From: Linyphia triangularis
Taxonomy: Eukaryota; Arthropoda; Arachnida; Araneae; Linyphiidae
Reading direction: 5' to 3'
NCBI GenBank assembly: GCA_963978545.1
Contig: OZ021721.1
Coordinates: forward strand, 38,365,348-38,429,347
DNA: 64,000 bases
Position 1 is the stretch's first letter; every line of letters begins with the position of its first letter. The notes beneath the pieces were generated by a model. The model saw nothing but the letters and a program-made list of their open reading frames with translations, was not told where the DNA came from and searched no databases. Positions 41,881 through 53,564 of the stretch are shown here, piece by piece. A program made the position numbers and the translations under genes.

Positions 41881-43645
41881 AGTTCAGATTGTCAAGTTAT
41901 GCAAATGAATTTGTATTAATAATGGATTGACAATTTGAAACAAAAGGAACACAAAGAAATTTACCCTTGGAAAACCGTGGGAAGCATTCTAACCGTCAAA
42001 TTAAACAAAATTTAAGTGTTCATAGTAAGCTATTTTACCACTCCTAATAATATTGCTATCTGGAAATAACTTCTTTAAATGTTCACGGGAAGTTACTTTA
42101 CCACTACTATCTCAACTAATATATTCAGGATATACACACACAAAAGAAAATAACTCTTCGATTACATAATGTGGTATAAACAATAATGGTTAGCGTGGGA
42201 AGAAGGAGAAAGATTAAAACTAGGAAGCCATTTTTCTCTCTGTGCAGAACTTTTCATTCATTATTTCTCATCAGCTAACTTTTCTTTATAAATATAGAAT
42301 GTATAGATCTAGTGATTGATAAAGATAGAATTTCATGTTTTCGTCAATTCCGAACTTTGAAAAGAGCTCAATGGACGGTAGTAAATCATTTCATTAAGAA
42401 AAGGGGGGGGGGGGGCTTAAAAGTCGAATTCTTTTGATATAATAAGCCCAATGAATGTCTTAATCATTCTCAATCTCAATATTTTAAAATATTTAGTATA
42501 CCATTACTACAAAAATGTCTCTATAAAGGGTTTGCAAAGTAAAAGCTATTAAGTTTAGAGTCATTTAAATTTTATGTTGATATATAAAAATTAGTTTCCT
42601 TACGCATGATGTTAGAGATGCATGATAAAGTGTATCTTAAAAACCTGTAAGAATATATAAATAGTGCTTATGAACTATATATATTATGAGAAAATGTCGC
42701 TTTTCCTTAAATTTGAAAAATATTTTGCTATTCAAGATACGCGGAATGATGCTCAACTAAAAAAAATATCAACAATTTTATGTTATAAAAACTATAGCAG
42801 ATTCCTTCAGATTTTTTTTATAACCTAAGTATTGTAGTATAGAACACTTTTATTTGCTATTATCACTGCTTTCCCAGAGGTTATCTTTCCTATAAAACTA
42901 AAAATAAAACTGACAGATTTTCATTATTTTGGCAACCCACTCGCTAGACTTTTTGCCATAGAATTCGAAGACTAAAAGATCTAGCCTTACACGAAGAAAT
43001 AACCTCCTTCTTTATTTTTTAGTGTTTTTTATATAAACTCATCTCAAACTCAGAAAGTCTTCTTTCATCGGGTTGCATTCGCCCCAGATGGGAGCGTATT
43101 ATGAAGCTGTAATTTCTTCTGAAGGAGGCATATTTCTTGGAAAGGATTTCATAAGAGTAGAGGTGTTTCAAGAAGTTTCAACTTAAAAGGAATTGCATTC
43201 TTTTGACTAAAAAACAAGATTTATTTTGCATCACAAGCAATTAGTATATATATTTTTTTTTTGTAATCAGTAATTTAAACAGTGAAACACTCAATGCGAT
43301 GATTAATATTATTCAAGTATCCAATTACACTGATTAATCACATATTTTATTTGCGTAAGATATTAAAACAACACCGAACATTTCTCGCCCAAAAAAATTA
43401 ACTAATTTTAAAACAGAATTTTGCCGAAAGAGTTAATTTCTTTAAAAACTGTTTTAATGTTCAAAAACATTTTTCGTTAATTTGTTTCACATGTTTTAGT
43501 GCGTTCTCTAAGGTAAAAAACACTCACACCTACAGAACCGCTTCTATGTTTTTCTGCCAGGTCAGCAGAAACATTTGTCAACTACAGTCATAACTGAATG
43601 TCAAGAGCAAAAATTACTGGTGTGAAAATCAGTTTTATATGTGAA

Positions 43646-43696
43646 GCGTTGAGAGCCAGAACGAAATATCTCACAATCCGTTCTGGCGTTCAACGC
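43646..43696. other. Stem-loop, 18-bp arms with a 15-nt loop
   Basis: GCGTTGAGAGCCAGAACG at 43646-43663 pairs with CGTTCTGGCGTTCAACGC at 43679-43696, with two mismatches. A CAGTTT on the left and AAACTG on the right could extend the stem with bulges to about 43630-43712. Confidence 0.75.
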
Positions 43697-43847
43697 CTCA
43701 GATTAGGGAAACTGGTTAGTAAATTTACATATTTATAGTAATTTATCAAGATAAGTTATCATTACTTATGTATATTAAAATATCGATTCATCATATAATC
43801 ATCAAATTACTACTTGTATTTGAGGGGCCCAATTATGACACATTTTA

Positions 43848-44464
43848 GAAACGATCTATTTTAATTTTTTTTCCTTTAATTACCATAAGTAAACACATTT
43901 TTTAGTCATTCGTTTTTCTTAAATTTTCTAATTAGAAAACTTCGTGAAATATACATAGAAATTGCTTTCTAGAAGTCTAAATTACTATTACTAGTCTACT
44001 TATATTATTAAAACAATCAATGCATTTTTTAATTTTTCTAAACTAAAAAACAATGCCTTACATCAAGCTACTGTAAATATATAAATTAAGAAAGAAAAAG
44101 GGGGAAAAAAAATACGAAGCCAAGAACGAACATAAACCCAAAAAAATATAGATACATTCAACGAGTGCTTAGGAAGCTGTTTTTAGTTGAACAAAAAGTA
44201 GAAGTATATACAAATATCTTATTTTTAAATTAAGAACGATGTATTTTTGAAAGTCTTTCTTTAATTACCATTAGTAAACCATTTTCTAGTCATTCGTTTC
44301 CCTTCATTTTCTAATTAGGAAGCTTCGTGGAATATATATAAAATTGCTTTATAACGGTATAAAATATATCTTACATTATTAAAACATTCATAGCATTTTT
44401 TATGCCCTCTAAGCAAACAAAAAACTATTACTTAAATCAAGCTATTGTAAATATATAAATTAAA

Positions 44465-44495
<31 letters not shown>

Positions 44496-44545
44496 GAAGA
44501 AAAAATACAAAGCCAAGAAGGAACATGAAGAACATAAAAAACTTA
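43848..44545 (+). repeat. Diverged direct duplication, period about 385 bp
   Basis: Copy 1 (43848 to about 44150) and copy 2 (44232 to about 44545) share TTTAATTACCAT(A/T)AGTAAA, TAGTCATTCGTTT, TTTTCTAATTAG, CTTCGTG(A/G)AATATA, ATCAAGCTA(C/T)TGTAAATATAT and ACGAAGCCAAGAA(C/G)GAAC-like blocks in order. Confidence 0.8.
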
Positions 44546-44936
44546 CTAGTAATTAATCTAATAAATCTTGAATTCATATTCAACGCTTTCAAAAGAAATC
44601 AATATTATTTCTCATTACAACAAATGTGATATTAGGATCGGCATAAATTATTCATTTTCTGTGGCCCTGCATGAAGTATAGTACTTTGAATTAATTCTTG
44701 GTCTCCATATTGTTAGGGTTCATGTATTGTTATTGGAACTTGTGTCACGTGGAGTGGAGTGATTGTTAAAATTAGTTTTTACATTCTATTCTAAGACCTC
44801 TATTGTGTTGCTTCACAAAAATTCAATTATTTCTTTTGATAAAGAATTGTTACTTATTTCATTAACGGTAAAAATGAACCATTAAAACTTTGGCCATAAA
44901 TTATATAGGGTAAGAAATTTTTAAAGCAAGAAGTTA

Positions 44937-44975
<39 letters not shown>

Positions 44976-45101
44976 TGTTCTAGTAATGTTTTCATTTAAA
45001 ATTGTTTAAAAATATGTTTTGCCTTTGGTAAATAAAAAAACAAACATATTAACGTTCCAAAAAAATATTTTTGCAGCCTAAGCAGTGATGATATTATATA
45101 C

Positions 45102-45134
<33 letters not shown>

Positions 45135-45138
45135 ACTA

Positions 45139-45618
45139 GACATTGTAAAAAAAATCCCACCGAGTAACTATCAGTCAGAAAAAGTTGTGAAATGTAATGT
45201 TTGCCACCAAACGTACACAATGAACTAAATTGGGATTATTAGGGGGAATCCCCATTGGCAATCAGAATTTGGCAGGCTAGAGTTATTTGGGATTAACTTA
45301 ATTTCATTTGCTTCAGCTAATTGCACCCATTGCACTGAATTGAGATTAAGGCTAGGCAGGCTAGAGTTTTTGTAAAATTAATCTCATTTCAGTGCAATGG
45401 GTGCAAAGTGGCTGAAGCAAATGCAATGAAATTAATCCGAGCTAACTTTTGCCTATCAAGTTCTGATTGCCTATGGGGATTCCCCTTAATAATCCCAATT
45501 TAGTTCATTGTGTAAAAGTACCCCAGAGAAACTAAACGCGGCCACTTGGCTGCAAACATTTGATTTCACAACTTTTTCTGACTGATTGTTTTACTTGGTG
45601 GGCCTTTTTAACAATGTC
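45139..45618. mobile_element. Palindromic MITE / foldback element (480 bp)
   Basis: The two halves are inverted copies. Left to right: GACATTGT, TCAGTCAGAAAAAGTTGTGA, GGGGAATCCCCATTGGCAAT, GCACCCATTGCACTGAATTG, and then all of these return in reverse complement (for example TTTCAGTGCAATGGGTGC, CAACTTTTTCTGACTGA, CAATGTC). The symmetry centre is near 45365, with arms of about 230 bp and a short non-paired middle. TA lies at both ends (45137-45138 and 45619-45620), which fits Tc1/mariner-type insertion. No open frame. Confidence 0.88.
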
Positions 45619-46476
45619 TAATTGTTTTTTGGGAGATATCAATTCTTTTTGTTGCGTTTGTGATGTTCTAAATGAGTAAGATACGGTCAATGGATATTTA
45701 AGCGTGAATAATCATATCGTCGCTCCAAGAAAAAAAATATGCACCATTATCGATTCATCATTATTAGATTCATGTACAAAATTATTGGATTATGACAAAC
45801 ACCCATTATTAGATTCACATACTACTCTTTGTATTGAGAGTAATATTTCATATCATGATTAAATGTTGTAGAGATATTTAGGTTTGCAATCCAAATCCCT
45901 TTCGTTTCATTTAAAAAGGAATCTTCTTTATCACAACAAGAAAAACAATTTCATAATCAAAAATATGCATCTATTATAACTTGGGCAAACAAATATGCAA
46001 TTACAAACTAAAAAATAATTAATTGTACCAAGTAAATTATACAAACAAATTATTTGCTTTTATGCGAAATTGAGGATTACCAGCTTTTACATACTAATAA
46101 ATATATATAAAAAAATGTGTCCTAAAGCAACTTTCAGTTTAAGTATGAAATATAAGACATGTTATTATTTTAAGAAAAATTCAGCAAACCTTAGTGGTGG
46201 AGTCGTTAAGATATCAGGCTAGTGGTTAGAAGGTGCGTGGTTCAAATACGACCAAACACCTAGGAAACTTTATTTTAAATTGAAAGTGGTCTTCTAAGTA
46301 AAAAGTTGAAACACTTGTTTTCAGATCTTTGATAAGCATGCAATTTAATTGAAAAATAAGACAGTTCAACTTAAAATATTAAAGCCACTTCGTGAAAGTG
46401 ACCGAAAGGTGAATATCCGAAATCCATTGACCTGTTTTAATCAGTCATTACCCGGGCTAAATTTCGTAACTTCAGG

Positions 46477-46770
46477 GATCATTTCTGGGGGGGGGGGGGG
46501 ATCCTCCTTTTCATTAGTTTATACAAAAGGCCCTTCCGCTAATCAAGCTGAGAAGAATAAAAATGAATAGTATCAATATATTAAAGCATTTAAGCTGTAG
46601 GCCTGGCTAAAATTCCCAAGAATCGGGATCATTTCCGGAAGGTATAGATCATCCTACCCATCAAATCATTCAAAAGGCATTTCCTCTAATCAAGCTGAGA
46701 AGAATAGAAAAAAAGAATGGTGTAAAATCATCAAATAGTTTTGGCTGTAGAACTGGCTAGAGTTTTGGTC
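46477..46770 (+). repeat. Tandem duplication, unit about 149 bp
   Basis: Two units start GGATCATTTCTGGG at 46477 and GGATCATTTCCGGA at 46626. Shared blocks are CTAATCAAGCTGAGAAGAAT, AAAAGGC and GCTGTAGxxCTGGCTA. The first unit also carries a G run. Confidence 0.8.
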
Positions 46771-46895
46771 TTAACCAAGAGAAAAAGAAGTAGGAAAAGA
46801 AGAACAAAATACCGGTGACTTAGGCAATTTTCAAAGGATTTTTTTACCGTGTTCTCTTGTTCAATGTTAAAAATTATGTTTTTATTTTTCATCTA

Positions 46896-46915
46896 CCCCC
46901 CCCCCCCCCGGGGGG
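46896..46915. repeat. C14G6 tract
   Basis: A run of 14 C directly followed by 6 G. Other G/C runs in this AT-rich region are C14A10 at 15777-15800, G12 at 42404-42415 and a G run near 46490-46500. Confidence 0.95.
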
Positions 46916-47745
46916 CAACATGATGGTTCAAAATCAGGGTTCTAGCTCTAATAGAAGCTGAGTTGTGAGGGGTCGAAAACGGGCCTAAGCTCTTTCAACA
47001 TAACATATACTTGCATGTTTGCCGCGGAACACTGCCGCGTTCCAAGATTTCTAACGTTAATCGTGACTATATACCCACCTTAAAAAAACCTACACAATAA
47101 AATGTTTCATTATCTTGATATTTAAGGTATACGTATGGGTTTCATATCGCAAAAATTGGTGAAGATTTGAGAGGCCTCAAAAAACAAAATAAAAACAACA
47201 AAAAAGAAGGAAAGCTCTACGATGGAGGAGCATACTAATATGTAAATATATAATAATTAATTGTATTAATTATCGAGTTTAAATAATAATTTTTGTATTT
47301 TGCACTAAAATCTGCATAAATTACTAAATGTGTTGACCCTATATACTAAGTGATTGGTAAATATATATTTATAAAGGTGAATTTATTTTAAAAGCTTTTT
47401 ATGATAATATAACAATTGGATATATCTAGGATTGTTTAAAAAATATCTAATAACACATTTCAATGAATGGGTTGCTAAAAGATAAACTTTCAGTTAAAAC
47501 GAGCAATTAAATTATGTTTGATGAGATAGAAAATCAATTTACATAACTATAAATAAAGTTATTTATTATTTCAAAACTTTTAAGGTAATAAAAATAATCA
47601 TGCAAACACCGCAAACAATATTCCCTAAAGATCTCATACGATACTCTGAACTTCCTCTGTAAAACTCCATACAAAAATAAAAATATTATATTGCTGAACA
47701 ATTTATACAACACTCTATATAATATTTATTAAAAATATTACTTAC

Positions 47746-47899
47746 ATAAAACTGTGAGCTTTTTTTCAGCTTTCAAAGGTTCCATACTAGCACTGTTGTT
47801 CACTTCACAACGCAATACAATTTCATTATCAGAGGCTTCTATTTCAAAAGAAAGATAGCTTTCTATGTGGCCCATGAAGACATTGGTAACACTTTGGAC
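47746..47899 (-). CDS. Nephrin-like exon: C-terminal half of an Ig domain (Ig5-like)
   Basis: A 154-nt exon. The acceptor is TTTTTTATAG at its high-coordinate end and the donor is GTAAG at 47745-47741. It starts in phase 0 and ends in phase 1 (the final T is the first base of a split codon). It encodes the later strands of an Ig domain, with the F-strand cysteine in VLRCEVNNSAS and the G strand ending KKLTVL. The partner exon with the first cysteine and the core tryptophan was not found between 47900 and 64000, so the upstream intron is probably more than 16 kb. A phase-0 intron in the middle of the Ig domain matches the split in the next Ig domain. Alone this exon is short and generic, so the call rests on phase and order with the other exons. 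Confidence 0.72.
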
Positions 47900-48049
47900 C
47901 TATAAAAAATGTTATATTTAATATTATCCTAATTGTTTAGTGGGAAGGGGGTCATAGTTTGTTGTTATAACATTCCAGTTAGTAGAAATATGAGCGTCAT
48001 TGAAGATATTACAGAATTTAGAATCTAGATATAATTTAGACGTACAGAG

Positions 48050-48560
48050 TGTTTATAATTCAAGTTCAACTTTCAAAAAGCTGTACACTTGTCATGACTA
48101 GAAATTTGTCCTTTATGTATTCTAAAAAGAAGATTACAGTATTCCATAAGAAAAAAAAAATATTTCGAAATATTTTTCTGCGTACTATTGCCTTTTGAAA
48201 GCAATGATTTGACATAAGAAAAATGACAAGCTTTTAAAAACTTTATATTTGAAAAAAATACTTCAACTTTAATTATAAAGACTCCGGGGAATACAACTTC
48301 AAAAAGTTCAACTTTCAATCAGCTGTAAAATAACACTTGTCAGAATGACCTTAAATTTGAACTGAATATTCACGAAGAATGAGGAAAGTGGTATGGTATA
48401 AAAATAGTTCGTAATAGTTTTTTCTAATGCCTTACGGATTCCCTCTTTCTTGAATATGTAAAGCTTGAATTCCAAGTTATTTTGATAAGTGTCTTTGTAC
48501 AGTTTTTTAAATGTTGAGCTTTAATTATAAATTAGTTTTATTACATGTAGTTATTATATT
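48050..48560. repeat. Dispersed MITE-like family R2 (two copies in inverted arrangement)
   Basis: AGTTCAACTTTCAAAAAGCT at 48062 and AGTTCAACTTTCAATCAGCT at 48305 are each followed by CACTTGTCA. An inverted version (TTTTGATAAGTGTCTTTG, TTAAATGTTGAGCTTTAATT) ends near 48540. Related copies lie at 14036-14106 and near 41670. Confidence 0.65.
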
Positions 48561-49974
48561 TGTTTTATTTCATCAATATTAAACAGGTCCTGTTATCATA
48601 ATATAGTGTTTGAGATTTATGTATTAAATGTTAATGGTCTTTAAATATAGAATTGATATACATCCCCTAAGTAAAAGATCCTGGTCCGAATATTTGTATG
48701 AGGTGAGAGGTGGTGTTTTGTCACACTCTATCTAGACCAAAGCTAACTTTGAATAAATGTAACAAATAAAAACGTAACACGAGTTGCAGGCCAAGAGTTT
48801 TTTTTTTAAATGACCGACTTGAAGAGATTCGATCACTGGATGACTTTACATTTAAAAATTTGGTATATGCTATGGCCGAAGAGATTGCCTAGAAGTTTTG
48901 AGATCCTAAGATTCTGAAGTAGAGATAAAATGAGACCCTAGACTCTGCAGTAATTTATAACCTCAGTTTTGAAGACCTTGACATGAAACTATTTATTTAG
49001 TACTAATTGTGAAACAAACTACTGTAGAGTATTTTAATATAAAGTGTATTATGTACTTTATCATGAATCAATTAATAGACTGCTATTTCTTGAGGTATCA
49101 GACGAAACGGTCGTTTCGCGGCCAGGCTTAAAAAGTCACCGTCTACTCTCTGCACAACTTCCAACGAAAAAACCGAGATTGACTATTTTCTAGCGTGCTT
49201 ATGGAACTTCGCATAATTATACAAAAAATACCAAAGATTTGTCTCGGCGATATCTTTTAAAGAAAAAAAAATGAGTATCTGGGAAAAAAACAATGAAAAA
49301 AAAAATATTGAAATTTCCAAAACTAAATAAAAAGCCGAATTCTAGCCCGTTTTTGATGTAAAAATTTAGACAAACGTCCAGACCTAATTAAGCTATAGAT
49401 CTTCAAACGGATTAAATTATATGATTCAGAATGTTTCGACTTAAAATCCAACACTGGTTTGAACTTCATTTAATAATTTTTTCTATTTTTAATTCATTTA
49501 AAACTACTTTTTTTCATTTCATAATTTGGCGATAGATGGAGGCGATCAGCTTGTAATTGAGGTTCAGGTTAAATACGACAAGTCGCCAAACAGGTTTGTC
49601 ATTATTTCGGGGTTAGTTTGCCAGTTACTCTGGACTGAATATAAAATACAAATGTGGAGGTTATGCGAGATGGCGTCTCAGTAAATTCATTACAGTGAGA
49701 CTAAATGAAACAGGCATTGCAATTGGCTAATTTAATTTGAAAAAATGGAATTTATTTTTAAAGATGTGTTGATTATGTTTAATTTCCGTTGTACAATGAA
49801 ATCGTAGAATTGTATATCAATAAAATTATAACTTCATAGGGAATTCAATAATTGTTGGTAAGAAAATATTTTAAATGATTTCAAATTTCAATGGGTTATT
49901 ATGTGAACCAAAATAATGCTTGGTATAGTCAAAATAATTTCTATTGGAATAATTAGACTGCAAAAAACTTGTAA

Positions 49975-50800
49975 AATTTATTAACGCTCTTGCCTTGTAT
50001 GTTAAAAGGTGCCGGGTTCGATTCCTGGGTTAGGTGCGGTGGTAGAAGAGGGGGAAAAAAGTGGGGAGGGGGATGCACAGAAATTGGTGGTAAGTGAACC
50101 CCCCTCCCCAATGACTGGAAGTAAGAGACAAAGTGAAGTAATAATACGACATTATAAATATAACTGTTTATTTAGGTTTAAATAGTACTTCTAAATATGC
50201 AAACTTTCATGAAATTAAATTAATAGAGAACTCTAAAATGATTTTTTTTTTAATAACTTGTCTTTTTATGAAACAAGTATAGAAATTTAACTTAAATGAA
50301 AGTTCCTCCAAAGTTAAAAGTTGACCAAGTGTTACAGTATTTGTTACTAAAAATACTTATATCTTTATACAAAGTAGTATAATACATTTTTATAAAAGTA
50401 TGACATATATACCATTAGGAGAGTTTCTTTTTACATTTGAAAACTTAAAATCACTTCTTCTCAGTGTCATTACATTTAATAGTTAATGCTATTTAGAATT
50501 TAATGTTATTTAATGTTATGTTAGAGAATTTAATGTTATTTTATTGGTAGTTATTAGATAGAGTGTTTTTAAAATTGGAGGGATGGATTTCAGTTGTTTT
50601 AAAAGTGGGGGAATGCATGGGTTTACTTGAAAAGTGGGTGGATGTGTCACCCCGCGTCTTACCACGCTTCTAGCACCAGTTAAGTGTGGATGTTTGTTGT
50701 GATTCGGAATCCACGTTAAGTTGTAGGTCTTTAGGCTGATTAGTCCTTATTATGTACAAAAATAGGACGTTGTGTGTACAAACTAACCAATCGAGCTGAA
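49975..50800 (+). mobile_element. tRNA-derived SINE, copy 4, split by an insertion
   Basis: The head (CTTGCCTTGTATGTTAAAAG, box B GGTTCGATTCC) lies at 49985-50030. The matching body (GGAATCCACGTTAAGTTG, AGGCTGATTAGTCC, AACTAACCAATC) starts at 50683. The intervening 646 bp is absent from the other copies. Confidence 0.75.
50033..50678 (+). mobile_element. Insertion inside SINE copy 4, GTTA target duplication
   Basis: The segment starts GGTGCGGTGGTAGAAG and ends GCTTCTAGCACCA, so its ends are partly inverted (GGTGC...TAGAAG). GTTA occurs on both sides (50029-50032 and 50679-50682). Both ends are G-rich on the plus strand (GTGGGGAGGGGG near the start, AAAGTGGGGGAATGC near the end), with no coding content. 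It is a short, non-autonomous DNA-type insertion of unknown superfamily. Confidence 0.6.
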
Positions 50801-51539
50801 ACTTGGTAGACAGTCTTTGTCGATGACAATGTATTCTATTAAGTTTTGGGGATTGAGTTGCCATTAAAAGGATGCTTTTACACAAGTTTCTATTGCTCGT
50901 TCGTGGTCGATTTTGGTTACTGCCGTCCGCATACAACTGGTTTGTCAATTTTCAAGAGGATTATGGCATGTAAGGTATCGTTGAAATCAGCTAGAAAAAT
51001 TAAAGAATATTCATGGTACCAGGTGTACCATAGAAGTTTTTCTTGAAGGGATATCGTATATTTCTGAACTTGCTTTTGTTTAAATCAAACACTATACGAT
51101 CAGGAATTTACTAATAAAAGAATTATATATATTTTTAAAAGTATTTTCCTCAATTGGGTAGAACATAGTAAACGCGAATAATGTTTTAGACACAAAAGAA
51201 ATATGAGTGTTTAAATATGATTGCATCAAAGTTGAAAATCCAATTACTATAAATTGTGCTTGAATGAGAATATATTTGAAACTATAATTTAAAAAAATAA
51301 TATGATAAAATATTTTTAAACCGATGATAATCACTTCAACGGAATTAATTGTTACATATAGAAACAAAGTAGTATGAATAAAAACACTTTAGTTGTAGAC
51401 AAAATAATTTTTCTTTTGAGAAAAAAAAATATAGTTTAGACACTCTCAAATAAGTAAAACTGAAAACTAAAATATAAAAATTATAACTAAGTATTTTTTT
51501 TTTATTTTTATTATTATTATTTTCTTATACATTTTTCCT

Positions 51540-51540
<1 letters not shown>

Positions 51541-51597
<57 letters not shown>
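51541..51597. repeat. TA microsatellite
   Basis: About 57 bp of near-pure TA with one interruption (TACATA) near the start. A smaller tract is at 44940-44970. Confidence 0.95.
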
Positions 51598-51598
<1 letters not shown>

Positions 51599-51997
51599 CT
51601 CTAATTTGCGTAAAGAACATAAAACTGCAAAATTTATTACTCTGATGTTGTGATGCATATTTAAAATATTTCGTTTTGAACATTCACTTTCTACAAAGGC
51701 GCATGCAATATTTACAATTACTTGCAAGTACACTCTTATTTTTAAACCTTTTAAACCGGAAAATAGTAATGTATACTCAAGAAGTAAATGAAAATTTAAA
51801 GGTAATGCATTCTTTAACACTAATACAAATTTGTACATTATTATATTATGGAGTTTCAGTTGCTTTTTAATATTGAGTTAATGAAATGTGGGAAGAATTA
51901 AAAATAATCTTTATTGTAAGTTTTGACTAGAAGTTTTAGCTAACCAGGCACATCAACAAACTATTTACATAGTGCATAAATGTACATGAAATTAAAA

Positions 51998-52697
51998 TTA
52001 TACAAATACACCTAGTTGTATTGGTAGTTCTCCAGGAAACAGAGTCTGAAGCATAGTGTGTAAATGATCTGCAAGAATACTGCGAAAACCCCCTTCAGGA
52101 CTACCAGTGGCTCCAAGCTGCGCCAAGGTATCGCTCCCCACACGATCACAGAGCCCCTTCCATGCTTCATGGTAAGAACCATACCAGACAGTCAACATGA
52201 AATGCCACTGTTGGTGTTTGCCACACGTCCGGTGGTCTGAAAAAATGTAAATGCTGATTCGTCAGACTAGATTACCTGTTCCCATTGCTGTTTTTTCCAG
52301 GTTTGGCAGTCTCGGCACCACTGTCGTCGCTTCATAGCATTCTGCGGCGACACAAACGGCTTGGATCGCTACTCTAACATGAATATTCGCAGCATGCAGC
52401 TTCGTTGAATAGTTTTGAAGGATGCGGGTTCTGGAGATTGACGTTTATATCGGAGGTTACCTGCGGCCGTGCATTAGTATGTTTTCAGACGACTATCATC
52501 TTCAACACTCGTTTATCCCTGTAGGTCAACTTCGAATTTCAACCACTGTTCTGCTTTGTATGGGATACCTTTCCCAGTTTTGTGGGCGCTGTCATAACCC
52601 TTGACACAGTGGACCTTGAAACATCCATAAGGTTGGCTCATCTAGATACATATGCTCCAATAATCATTCCTCTTTGCACGTCAGATAGGTCGGACAT
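51998..52697 (-). pseudogene. Decayed Tc1-like transposase, truncated at its C-terminus
   Basis: Reading minus from ATG at 52697, the start MSDLSDVQRGMIIGAYVS followed by SRSTVSRVMTA is a Tc1 helix-turn-helix region with an in-frame stop inside it. Further on, across several frameshifts, come KRRQWCRDCQTWKKQQWEQV, SDESAFTFFQTTGRV (first catalytic Asp), and FRSILADHLHTMLQTLFPGE. That last segment normally precedes the second catalytic Asp. The match stops near 52010, so the second Asp and the Glu are missing. Many stops and frame changes make it old. It is a different Tc1 lineage from the 62-kb copy. Its 5' side runs within about 40 bp into the inverted end at 52738, which may have cut it. Confidence 0.75.
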
Positions 52698-53101
52698 AAT
52701 GGTGTTTTGCTGGGAACAAAAATATCTCATACAACTACACTGTAAAAAATAATAGTTCAACCTTTCACCACTTTTCTGGTTTAATCTATCGAAGCTGAGA
52801 GATTTCACCAGAAAAGTGGTTCAATTCAATTCGAGCTACTTTCTCGATGAATGAGTTGCACCAAAATTCCGGTGAAATGTATTGATCCCATCATGCATTG
52901 CGCGGTTGGGCTGGCAAAACAATATGGCTGACACTTGTCTGTTGCTGTTAAACAACATATTTCAAATAAAGGTAAGCTTTTTTTATTGCTTAGTTTAATA
53001 ATAGTTTTGTTTGCAAGTTCCAACTGTCTAATTCTGTCACTTTACTTAGTTTAATAATGTGTAAACCACTAGGCCTATTTATCTGAAGCTAACAGTTCTA
53101 T

Positions 53102-53564
53102 ATATAGTGCGTTAATATTTGGTAAACAATTTCTTTGAAGCTTGAACTATGTATTGTAACGATATTGAAATATGTATAAGTCATTTTTATAATATGTTTT
53201 CGATGTTAATAGTTTATATGTTAAAGTATTCATACCTTTTACAACTTCCAACTGTTAGATATTTTATCGAAACATTTTAGTAATGAATTTTGAAGCTAAA
53301 CATATACAAATTGGATCACTTTATTTGTGGATGTTTGCATCGTATAAACAACAGCAGGATCAGTTTCATAATCGGTACTTTTTAAATACGATTTGAAATC
53401 TTGGGTACTTTTCCATTTCGCCGGGACAGGCGATAATGTCGCCATAAATTATGCAATTGACGCCAAACAGAATATCCCCGCTGGTAACTTTTACCGCCAC
53501 ATTTTGAAAACAAGACGCTGCCATTTCTAAAATAAATTAAATTAATAAATATAATCTGCTTGGC
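53102..53564 (+). repeat. Direct repeat copy A (partner at 55487-55941)
   Basis: It starts ATATAGTGC and ends at ATAATCTGCTTGGC, matching 55487-55941 with only scattered differences (roughly 95% by eye). Beyond the end, weaker similarity continues to about 53685. Its distal part forms an inverted pair: CTTTTCCATTTCGCCG near 53409 against CTGTGAAATGGAAAAG near 53646, with GATAATGTCGCC against GGCGACATTTGC. Confidence 0.9.

Larger units (their letters stand above)
36493..47745 (-). other. 11.3-kb intron between Ig6-like and Ig5-like exons
   Basis: It is bounded by a phase-1 donor at 47745 and an acceptor at 36493. It contains an (AAT)15 tract at 38.0 kb, a candidate plus-strand exon at 39697-39935, a dispersed repeat near 41.7 kb, a G12 run at 42.4 kb, a hairpin at 43.65 kb, a diverged direct duplication at 43.8-44.5 kb, a palindromic MITE at 45.1-45.6 kb and a tandem duplication at 46.5-46.8 kb. 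The remainder is unassigned. Confidence 0.75.

Noticed and set aside
46195..46265. tRNA gene-like sequence with GGTTCAAATAC
   Set aside because: It has a box B-like word but no convincing acceptor stem or box A, and it lacks the SINE body. Too weak to list.
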